A stretch of DNA of 41,552 nt from Bacteroidia bacterium (GTDB lineage: Bacteria > Bacteroidota > Bacteroidia > Cytophagales > Cyclobacteriaceae): contig JAUHYU010000040.1 in assembly GCA_030426345.1 (NCBI GenBank), positions 1 through 41,552 on the forward strand. The letters run 5' to 3'. Shown here piece after piece: positions 35,303 to 41,552 of the stretch. The stretch's first letter is position 1, and the number at the start of each line of letters is the position of its first letter. The notes below the pieces were generated by a model, which did no database searches, had not been told where the DNA came from, and saw only the letters and a program-made list of their open reading frames with translations. A program made the translations under genes and the position numbers.

Positions 35303-37066
35303 ATGAATATCATGAAAAAGTTAATAATACTATTACTCGGAATATTTACGTGCATCAGTTGCGAAGAGGAATTTAAAGATATCAATAAAGATCCTGAAGT
35401 AATTGATCAGCCACCATTGGAATCTGTATTCACCTATGTAGAGAAAAAATTAGGCGATTATAGGGGCTCAGAGTGGTACTACGACAATCATCAGATAATG
35501 GAATGGGCTCAATATGTTTCAGGAGACGATGGCAATGCCAATGATATCAACACCTTGGAACCAAGGGGTGGCAAGTATGGAGTTTATTTCACCGAAATTC
35601 TTCCCCACTTAGCGGAAATCCGTCGTCAGATTGAATCAAAACCAGAAAGTGAACAGGGGTTTTATAGCAAGCTTGGTGCTTTGTCAAATATAGTTTCGGC
35701 ATATCATGGATTGAGGGTAACGGATTTATACGGATCGATTCCCTACACAGAAGCTGCAAAAGGCCGTTTTGAGGGCGTACTTAATCCTGTTTATGATAAT
35801 CAGAGCACTTTATATGATACTTGGATCACTGAACTCAATTCGGCTATAACCATACTGGATCAGAATCAAGAACTAGATATTGACCTTAGTTCCGCTGATT
35901 TCATTTATGAAGGCGATTGGCAGAAATGGATAAAATGTGCTAATGCCATAAAGCTGAGAATTGCACTCAGGCTTGAGTCTCAAGCTTTAGACAAAGCCAA
36001 AGCCATTATAAGTAGTGTTGTAACTGATGGCAGACTTTTCGAAACCATGGATGACGAATTCACTTACTTTATCTCTGAAAACTGGAGAGGTACTGGTGGA
36101 GCAGACATGGATTGGAAAGGAAGATTGTGGGCAGCAAAACCAATGGTGGATTTTATGAAAAATACAATGGATCCAAGGTTGCGGATTTTCTACCAGCCAA
36201 ATGGATACCACCAAGGAACTCTAGATAGCATCGCTAAATATAGTGATGAAATCCCTCCGGTTATAGACATTGCCAATGACAATGCAGTTTTATATACCAC
36301 TGGTGAAGGCGAAGATGTGTTGGGATATCGGTTTGTTGGAGCACCGGTAAATAGAAACGATCCGAATAAGGACGATTATGAATATATAGAAAATCCGGGA
36401 TCAATAGGTGTAGATGCTACTCAACTTTCTAAATACAATCAAAGATTATTGATGAACGTCAACATGAATTATGGAGATGGAAGGGGTTTGGGTGCTTATG
36501 TAGATGTATTTATCTCCCGAGCTGAAGTGTATTTTATGATGTCTGAGTTTGTTCTTAAGGGATATACAACAGGTGATGCAGAGGATTGGTATAATATGGG
36601 GGTACGTGCTTCCATAGAAACTTATAACATGGTTGCTGAAATTGGCCAGCTTGACTTTAAAATTTCAGGGCGATCATATCCTTATTTGCCTGTAACCACC
36701 GATGAAATCGACACATATTTAATGGCTCCAGAGGTGCAATTTGATGGAACAAATGATTTAGAAAAAGTCTATATTCAGCAGCATTTTAATTTCTATAGAA
36801 TGCCTGATGAGGGTTGGGTACTTGCTCGTAGAACTGGTTATCCGAAAATGGGATCAACTCTTCTGGCGAGGGAACAGGTAGATAGTCCTGACCTGAAGTT
36901 TCCACGAAGGATGCCAACTCCGGACCCTGGGGATTTGAACCGAGAGAATTGGAGATCTGCCAATCAGGAACAAGGAATTGCTGAACTTGATGAAACTCCA
37001 GATGTATTAAATTCTGAACGGTTGTGGTGGGACATGAACAACCCAAGTATTGGAGAAGGAAATTAA
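35303..37066 (+). CDS. SusD-like surface lipoprotein (SusD-like_2 type)
   Basis: Substrate-binding lid of the SusC transporter. Starting at ATG 35303 (MNIMKKLI), or possibly at ATG 35312, it has a lipoprotein signal LLLGIFTCISC with the lipidated Cys, then EEEFKDINKDPEV, the N-terminal signature of SusD-like_2 proteins, and helical TPR-like segments (YHGLRVTDLYGSIPYTEAAKG around residue 137, LPVTTDEIDTYL late). About 585 residues, within the usual range. The translation start sits right after the susC stop, so both are coexpressed. Confidence 0.93.
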   Translation: MNIMKKLIILLLGIFTCISCEEEFKDINKDPEVIDQPPLESVFTYVEKKLGDYRGSEWYYDNHQIMEWAQYVSGDDGNANDINTLEPRGGKYGVYFTEILPHLAEIRRQIESKPESEQGFYSKLGALSNIVSAYHGLRVTDLYGSIPYTEAAKGRFEGVLNPVYDNQSTLYDTWITELNSAITILDQNQELDIDLSSADFIYEGDWQKWIKCANAIKLRIALRLESQALDKAKAIISSVVTDGRLFETMDDEFTYFISENWRGTGGADMDWKGRLWAAKPMVDFMKNTMDPRLRIFYQPNGYHQGTLDSIAKYSDEIPPVIDIANDNAVLYTTGEGEDVLGYRFVGAPVNRNDPNKDDYEYIENPGSIGVDATQLSKYNQRLLMNVNMNYGDGRGLGAYVDVFISRAEVYFMMSEFVLKGYTTGDAEDWYNMGVRASIETYNMVAEIGQLDFKISGRSYPYLPVTTDEIDTYLMAPEVQFDGTNDLEKVYIQQHFNFYRMPDEGWVLARRTGYPKMGSTLLAREQVDSPDLKFPRRMPTPDPGDLNRENWRSANQEQGIAELDETPDVLNSERLWWDMNNPSIGEGN

Positions 37067-37087
37067 TCCGTTATCAAACTAACAAAT

Positions 37088-37125
37088 AAAAGGGTCCCTC
37101 TGGTTTAAACCAGAGGGACCCTTTT
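37088..37125. terminator. Bidirectional terminator between susD and the kinase gene
   Basis: A perfect 38-nt palindrome: AAAAGGGTCCCTCTGGTTT followed by its exact reverse complement. A-tract and T-tract flank a GC-rich stem, so it can end transcription of susD and of the convergent kinase operon. It lies 22 nt after the susD stop. Confidence 0.93.
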
Positions 37126-37166
37126 GCTTTCATGGAAAATCGATACTTTTTATATTATCTTATAGA

Positions 37167-38660
37167 TCATCCCCCATATACTGGCAGGGCAAATTGAAAT
37201 GCTGCCCCTTGATTGGGTTTAGAAATTACCTTGATGCTGGAATTATGGATATCAAGAATTTTCTTAACAATAGCAAGGCCAAGACCAGCCCCGAAATTCT
37301 CTTTTGAAGACCCTTTGGCTTTACGATAACGCTCAAAAATATAAGTCTGATCTTGCTCCGAAATCCCCATACCGTTATCTTTCACCGTTACCTCTACATT
37401 ATTTTTGGTGTGGCTCAGGATCAATGTAATAGTTCCTTCCTCTGGAGTGAATTTCAAGGCGTTGTCCAGCAAATTCTGGATTACCCGCTCAACAAGCGCA
37501 ATGTCCGCGAAAACCAAAGGCAATCCACCTTCCATTTCAATTTTCAGGTCTATGGCTCTTTCTTTAGCCAGAATTTGATATTTAGAGTATAAATCCATGG
37601 CCAAATCAGAAATCAAAAATGGCTCTTTATGCGGTTCTATCTGCTTTGCTTCCAACTTAGAATATTCAAAAAGTTGCCCAACCAGCACCGTCAATTTTTC
37701 AGTGCTGCTATTGATATTATTTAAATACTGTATCCTTTCCTTGTCTGAAAGCGCCTTATCTTTGATCAGTAAAGTCTCTGCATATCCATGAATAATTGCC
37801 AACGGCGTGCGCAAATCATGGGATACATTCGACACCAGCTCTTGCCTCAACCTATCATGGTTTTTCAATTTCTCCATGTTGTCATTAATAGTGTCTGCCA
37901 TCTGGTTAAAGGTTGTTGCCAAAGCAGCCAAATCAGTTTTTTCCGCATTTTCAATGCGAGCACTGGTATCACCTTCCTTAAACCTGATCGCTGTATCAAT
38001 GACATTTCTTAAATTAGCCGTCAGATACCAGATCGCTATCAACCCTACTACCATGGCAAAAAACAGTGCCAAAACCATGGTTCCGGAGCCCAAATTCAAA
38101 AAATAATTCCCCTTTAGTCTACTCATCACCGCATCAAATTGCTTTCCGGCAAGGACAATATAAATATATCCCTCATGATCAGGAAGCTGGAAATGGGCTG
38201 CAGAAAATATCTTGGGATCGTTGGCGTTTCGGGGGTTATCTCCCAAAATGAATTGTTGGCCATCATGCTCGATAAATTGCCTAACAGGCCCTAAATCCAC
38301 ATGTTGTTTGGGTGCTTCCGGTTCGCTGTGATCCAGAACCACCGAATAAAGTATTATCCCTTCATTGTCAAGTAAATACACTTCGATACCACGATTTACC
38401 GCCATCATCTCATGCATGATATCACCAAAAAGGGACTTGTTCACAGAGCCATCTTCAAGAAATGGCGAATGGTCTTTAAACTTTTCTTCAATGAGGTGAT
38501 TCGCTACTTTGCTATTAAGCAATTGAGTGATCTCTTCAAAATACTTGTTGGAAAAATAGGCCGTAATGCTCACATAGGCAAAACCGACCAATGTCAATAT
38601 CACCAAAAATGTAAAGGATAATTTCCAATAGAGCTTGTTAGAAATAGTATGTCGCTTCAT
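37167..38660 (-). CDS. Membrane sensor histidine kinase
   Basis: A 497-residue two-component kinase. TM1 (about 13-33) and TM2 (about 188-212) enclose an extracytoplasmic sensor domain (about 34-185) of unknown ligand. Then HAMP (about 213-265), HisKA with phospho-acceptor His281 in SNVSHDLRTPLA, and HATPase with N-box NLLDNALKF (396-404), DNGMGIS (428-434) and GAGLGLAIV (457-465). It is downstream of the response regulator with only a 6-nt gap, and the two converge on the SusCD locus. Confidence 0.95.
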   Translation of the reverse strand: MKRHTISNKLYWKLSFTFLVILTLVGFAYVSITAYFSNKYFEEITQLLNSKVANHLIEEKFKDHSPFLEDGSVNKSLFGDIMHEMMAVNRGIEVYLLDNEGIILYSVVLDHSEPEAPKQHVDLGPVRQFIEHDGQQFILGDNPRNANDPKIFSAAHFQLPDHEGYIYIVLAGKQFDAVMSRLKGNYFLNLGSGTMVLALFFAMVVGLIAIWYLTANLRNVIDTAIRFKEGDTSARIENAEKTDLAALATTFNQMADTINDNMEKLKNHDRLRQELVSNVSHDLRTPLAIIHGYAETLLIKDKALSDKERIQYLNNINSSTEKLTVLVGQLFEYSKLEAKQIEPHKEPFLISDLAMDLYSKYQILAKERAIDLKIEMEGGLPLVFADIALVERVIQNLLDNALKFTPEEGTITLILSHTKNNVEVTVKDNGMGISEQDQTYIFERYRKAKGSSKENFGAGLGLAIVKKILDIHNSSIKVISKPNQGAAFQFALPVYGG

Positions 38661-38666
38661 AAGTTA

Positions 38667-39368
38667 TTATATCTCTTCGTTAAATTTATATCCAACTCCC
38701 CAAGTTGTGATGATATAAGTTGGATTGGCCATATCAGGCTCTATTTTGGCTCTTAAGCGGTTGATGTGCGAATTGACCGTATGCTCATACCCTTCAAAAT
38801 CATATCCCCACACTAAATTGAGCAAGCGAGAACGATTATAGCTTTTTCCAGGATTAGACGCCAATAAGATCAGCAGTTCAAATTCCTTTGGGGATAGTTC
38901 CACTTTATTTCCATTCACAGAAACCTTCCGCATTTCAATATCTATCTTTAATTCTCCAGTCTCTATAATATTGCTACCATTGGCAGATTGGCTCTCGTTC
39001 ATCATTTGCGTCCTTCTGAAAATCGCTTTTACCCGTGCAATAAATTCACGGATACTAAAGGGTTTCGTCAGGTAATCGTCCGCACCGATCTCAAGCCCCA
39101 ACACTTTATCAATTTCTTCTGATTTAGCAGTCAGCATGAGCACAGGGACTTTATTTTGCTCACTTCTTATCCTCCGGCAAACCTCCATACCGTCAATGCC
39201 GGGGAGCATTACATCAAGTATTACCAAATCTGCGGCATGGTTTTTTAATGCTTTTAGCCCCTCTTCACCCGAGTAGGTCTTTATCAATTCACATGATAAA
39301 TCTTTAAGGTGTATTTCTAGCAGTTCGACAATCTCAGGATCATCTTCGATAACAAGAACTTTTTGCAT
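38667..39368 (-). CDS. OmpR/PhoB-family response regulator
   Basis: A 233-residue regulator: receiver domain with Asp52 phosphorylation site (DLVILDVMLPG), acidic pair EDD (8-10), Lys102 (DDYLTKPF), and a C-terminal winged helix (about 130-230) with ELSPKEFELLILLASNPGK and NRLRAKIEPD, then TTWGVGYKF. The partner is the kinase next door. Direct repeats on an 11-nt period in its own promoter region and in front of the divergent lipoprotein gene are the natural candidates for its binding sites. Confidence 0.96.
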   Translation of the reverse strand: MQKVLVIEDDPEIVELLEIHLKDLSCELIKTYSGEEGLKALKNHAADLVILDVMLPGIDGMEVCRRIRSEQNKVPVLMLTAKSEEIDKVLGLEIGADDYLTKPFSIREFIARVKAIFRRTQMMNESQSANGSNIIETGELKIDIEMRKVSVNGNKVELSPKEFELLILLASNPGKSYNRSRLLNLVWGYDFEGYEHTVNSHINRLRAKIEPDMANPTYIITTWGVGYKFNEEI

Positions 39369-39402
39369 AAGGTCAATTTTAAAACGAATGACTTAATTAA
39401 GT

Positions 39403-39420
39403 ATCACAAAAGGATCACAA
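39403..39420 (-). promoter_or_regulatory. Two 7-nt direct repeats upstream of the response regulator
   Basis: ATCACAA at 39403-39409 and again at 39414-39420 (TTGTGAT on the minus strand), four bases apart: the 7+4 layout of PhoB/OmpR boxes. They end 35 nt before the regulator start codon, so autoregulation is likely. Confidence 0.6.
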
Positions 39421-39508
39421 TGCAATCATTTTTTGTAAGGTTAGTTTTTATATCAGACTCTGCGATGTCACCACAAAGACATTTCACCCATTTCAATACG
39501 ATAAATTA

Positions 39509-39524
39509 TTCATGGATTTTGAGG
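39509..39524 (+). repeat. Copy of the TTCATGGATTTT intergenic repeat
   Basis: TTCATGGATTTTGAGG, exact core with the GAGG extension shared with 21760-21776. It lies between the two groups of putative regulator sites. Confidence 0.6.
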
Positions 39525-39569
39525 CATTATTTCACTGTAAATGTGAGGGTTAGGTGCGTAAGACAACGA

Positions 39570-39659
39570 TTGTAAATTGGCCGTGATACTTTTGTGATCT
39601 TATCGTGAAGGTGTGGTGATTTTTCTTTCGTTGAATTGTACAACTAAAAAATATAAATA
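39570..39659 (+). promoter_or_regulatory. 11-nt phased direct-repeat array and promoter of the RskA-like lipoprotein gene
   Basis: Elements on an exact 11-nt period: TTGTAAA (39570), CCGTGAT (39581), TTGTGAT (39592), TCGTGAA (39603), TGGTGAT (39614), each with 5 to 7 matches to TTGTGAT, the element in front of the response regulator. Just downstream come TTG (39631-39633), 18 nt and TATAAATA (39652-39659), a possible -33/-7 pair, so the array sits in activator position. An alternative -7 box TACTTTTG (39587-39594) lies inside the array. Confidence 0.6.
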
Positions 39660-39666
39660 TAAAACC

Positions 39667-40545
39667 ATGAAAAACTCTATTCCAATTATTACTCTATTCG
39701 CCATACTATCCCTCACGGGATGCAAAAATGACGACGAAGAAAACCCAATGCAAAACCTAAATCTGAATATTTCAGGCTTGGAAGATTTAGGCAGTGAGGC
39801 CATGTACGAAGGCTGGATTATGGTGGGCGGCGTTCCGATGAGTACCGGCACTTTTAGTGTAAATTCTAGTGGTACTATGTCAAAAACTTCATTTCCTTTG
39901 GATATGGAAGATTTGGACGATGCTACAGCTTTTATATTGACCATCGAACCTGTTCCCGATACCGACCCTGCTCCGAGTGCTGTACACATCTTAGCAGGTG
40001 ATTTTAGCGGCAATAGCGCCAATTTGAGCGTAGGCCACGGAGCAGCACTTGGAAACAATTTCTCTACAGCTGCCGGCAAATATATTCTCGCCACACCAAC
40101 CAATGGCGCAATGACAGATGAAAATAGCGGTATATGGTTTTTAGACCTTTCCAGCGGAACTCCTGCTGTGGGGCTTACCCTGCCTACGCTTCCTGCCGGA
40201 TGGAAATATGAAGGCTGGACGGTCATTGATGGCCAACCTGTCACAAGTGGGAAATTTACCGCTGTGGATATGGTGGATGAAGATGATTCCTTTAGTTCAA
40301 CTGAGCCAGGCCCTCCATTTCCCGGAGAAGATTACCTAATGAATGCGCCATCAGGACTTACCTTCCCTACGGATTTAAGCAATGGAACCGGAGTGATCAG
40401 CATTGAGCCAGATCCTGATAATAGTCCAAATCCTTTTACGCTAAAGCCTTTGGTAGCTACAATTCCTGATATGGCCATGGACCACTTGACATATGACATG
40501 AGCCAAAACCTTGGATCATTTCCCACTGGTACTGCCTCCAAATAA
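39667..40545 (+). CDS. Lipoprotein with two anti-sigma-K (RskA)-like domains
   Basis: 292 residues. Lipoprotein signal MKNSIPIITLFAILSLTGC (Cys19), acidic linker KNDDEEN, then two similar beta-sandwich units: YEGWIMVGGVPMSTGTFSV (about 53-71) and YEGWTVIDGQPVTSGKFTA (about 180-198). The Y-E-G-W...G-x-P-x-S-x-G-x-F pattern followed by an FILTIEP-like strand recalls the C-terminal domain of RskA anti-sigma factors. Here there is no transmembrane anti-sigma part, so it is a surface or periplasmic protein of unknown role. I chose ATG 39667 because an upstream in-frame start would mask the signal. It is divergent from, and probably controlled by, the two-component regulator. Confidence 0.8.
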   Translation: MKNSIPIITLFAILSLTGCKNDDEENPMQNLNLNISGLEDLGSEAMYEGWIMVGGVPMSTGTFSVNSSGTMSKTSFPLDMEDLDDATAFILTIEPVPDTDPAPSAVHILAGDFSGNSANLSVGHGAALGNNFSTAAGKYILATPTNGAMTDENSGIWFLDLSSGTPAVGLTLPTLPAGWKYEGWTVIDGQPVTSGKFTAVDMVDEDDSFSSTEPGPPFPGEDYLMNAPSGLTFPTDLSNGTGVISIEPDPDNSPNPFTLKPLVATIPDMAMDHLTYDMSQNLGSFPTGTASK

Positions 40546-40565
40546 AAAAATACAGGTGTAAAAAT

Positions 40566-40602
40566 ACTGGAATCACGACTTTGTACGTGATTCCGGTTTT
40601 TC
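40566..40602 (+). terminator. Intrinsic terminator of the lipoprotein gene
   Basis: A 12-bp stem (ACTGGAATCACG / CGTGATTCCGGT with one G-T pair), an 8-nt loop and a T-rich tail, 20 nt after the stop codon. Confidence 0.9.
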
Positions 40603-40627
40603 TTCCCAGCCTTCTGATCCACGACAA

Positions 40628-40640
40628 TTTCATGGATTTA
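40628..40640 (+). repeat. Copy of the TTCATGGATTTT intergenic repeat (one mismatch)
   Basis: TTTCATGGATTTA, shortly after the lipoprotein terminator and before the glycosyltransferase gene. Confidence 0.55.
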
Positions 40641-40749
40641 AAATGCTTTTATTTGACATTCAGCTTATGAAACAGATATACCTATTGATTTTTATTCTTT
40701 AAGAGGCTAATTTACAGGTTCAATCTCAGATAAATGATACCTACAGAAC

Positions 40750-41552
40750 ATGACAAATTCTTCTAAATATTGGCAACTGATACAAAATAGCCTATTAGCG
40801 ATAATAATTTTGATAATGACCTTACACGTCATTATTTACATCTCATTTGGGATTGCTTTAATTCCATTCCCTTTTGATTATGACCAAGCAGAAGGTTTTG
40901 AACTCAATAATGCTATTTTACTCGCAGATGGGGAATGCCCCTATTGTGATAATGACGAATATCCATTTTACGCAAGTGGTTACGCACCATTCTTCCATGT
41001 ATTGATGGTGCCCTTTGTGTGGTTATTTGGGGCACATTTTTGGTATGGACGTCTTATCATCTTTGTAGCGACTTTGATTACTTCAAGCGCAATAACTTAT
41101 GCCATATGGCGTGAAGAAAAACATTTATGGATCGGTCTTATAGGTGGCAGTGCTTTTTTAGCATCTAACTTTATTTATCACATAGGACCATTATTAAGGC
41201 AACATTTGCTGATGGTGATGTTTGAGACATTATCCGTTGTCGTCATAGCAAATGCCCTTCAATTGAGCAAAAAGGGGCGAAATCGGCGGATTCTGATCGC
41301 TTTTCTCTTGTTGTTGCTCGCTGGATACACGAAACAACTTGCGTATTCTACGTGTTTAGCAGTAGGCGGATGGTTGTTCTTACGTAATCCGCGCCTAGCT
41401 GTGAAATATAGCGTCGGTTTATCTGTCGTTGCGGGAACCATTTTCGCTTGGGCGATGATTATTACTGATGGACAATGGTGGATTAATATCATCAGCTCTA
41501 ATCAGAATGAGTATATTACAGAGCAATTTATCAGTTTATTGACATTATTTAT
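40750..41552 (+). CDS. GT-C type membrane glycosyltransferase (GT39/ArnT-like), 5' part only
   Basis: An open frame of 267 codons that runs off the right edge. The product begins MTNSSKYWQLIQNSLLAIII, has a first transmembrane helix (about 14-40), then an outward loop DYDQAEGFELNNA (43-55) with the acidic residues typical of the GT-C first loop, and further helices (about 82-96, 100-115, 126-142, 180-195, 210-230). This fits polytopic sugar transferases that use polyprenyl-linked sugars. The acceptor is unknown. It is preceded by no clear promoter box. Confidence 0.7.
   Translation, partial: MTNSSKYWQLIQNSLLAIIILIMTLHVIIYISFGIALIPFPFDYDQAEGFELNNAILLADGECPYCDNDEYPFYASGYAPFFHVLMVPFVWLFGAHFWYGRLIIFVATLITSSAITYAIWREEKHLWIGLIGGSAFLASNFIYHIGPLLRQHLLMVMFETLSVVVIANALQLSKKGRNRRILIAFLLLLLAGYTKQLAYSTCLAVGGWLFLRNPRLAVKYSVGLSVVAGTIFAWAMIITDGQWWINIISSNQNEYITEQFISLLTLF

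Noticed and set aside
37128-37140. TTTCATGGAAAAT after the susD terminator as a repeat copy
   Set aside because: Only nine bases match the core; it may be a decayed copy but cannot be claimed.
39667-40244. Minus-strand open frame opposite the RskA-like lipoprotein
   Set aside because: The plus strand has a lipoprotein signal, duplicated domains and a terminator; the minus frame has none.
1-41552. CRISPR array, insertion sequence or prophage
   Set aside because: No regularly spaced direct repeats, transposase or phage structural genes were found; the HNH protein is of a housekeeping type.

Overview
The window is a chromosomal segment of a Bacteroidota bacterium, most likely a Cytophagales-type (gliding, marine or soil) lineage. 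The evidence is: an ArgF'-type acylornithine transcarbamylase, a SusC/SusD pair with FecI/FecR-type regulators and an STN domain on SusC, a Bacteroidota histone H1-like protein, starts without strong Shine-Dalgarno sequences, and promoters of the TTTG-N19-TAnnTTTG type (an exact one at 24716-24746). Most of the window is housekeeping; the SusCD locus and the two-component/lipoprotein unit are the accessory parts.

Layout. 1-4648 (minus): arginine operon GNAT, argG, argC, a small membrane protein, argF', argB (cut by the window edge); argD is not in its usual place. 4880-10726: a membrane-anchored charged protein diverging from smc, then pgi. 10758-14033 (minus): a small secreted protein, then a tight polyamine operon sixA-like, speD-speE fusion, speB. 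14147-17198 (plus): topA, which carries an in-frame TGA, then a sirtuin. 17279-18001 (minus): an uncharacterised gene interrupted by an in-frame TAA. 18240-20795 (minus): tRNA-Ser(UGA), yihY, a thioesterase and mltG. 20929-23822 (plus): yciO-like, smpB, an NlpC/P60 peptidase and an HNH nuclease, meeting a convergent phosphatase-like gene that has lost its catalytic Cys and Arg. 24788-26313: an alpha-oxoamine synthase (sphingolipid or sulfonolipid type) and a 58-residue histone H1-like gene. 26542-37066: an outer-membrane barrel protein, an FG-GAP lipoprotein, ECF sigma, anti-sigma, SusC and SusD. 37167-39368 (minus): histidine kinase and OmpR-family regulator, divergent from a lipoprotein gene with two RskA-like domains. 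40750-end: a GT-C membrane glycosyltransferase, partial.

How parts work together. ArgB, ArgC, ArgF' and ArgG make arginine by the acylated route; the SpeB and SpeDE enzymes turn agmatine into spermidine. FecI/FecR-like proteins probably read the occupancy of the SusCD transporter. The two-component regulator has OmpR/PhoB-style binding repeats (7-nt elements on an 11-nt period) in front of both its own gene and the divergent lipoprotein gene, so these three genes look like one regulatory unit.

Most notable: (1) the in-frame TGA in the normally essential topA; (2) a dispersed intergenic repeat with core TTCATGGATTTT, eight copies with at most one mismatch, all outside genes; (3) the 11-nt phased repeat array at 39570-39620; (4) an apparently dead low-molecular-weight phosphatase paralogue; (5) a long imperfect dyad just upstream of susC. 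I did not see CRISPR arrays, insertion sequences or rRNA genes.
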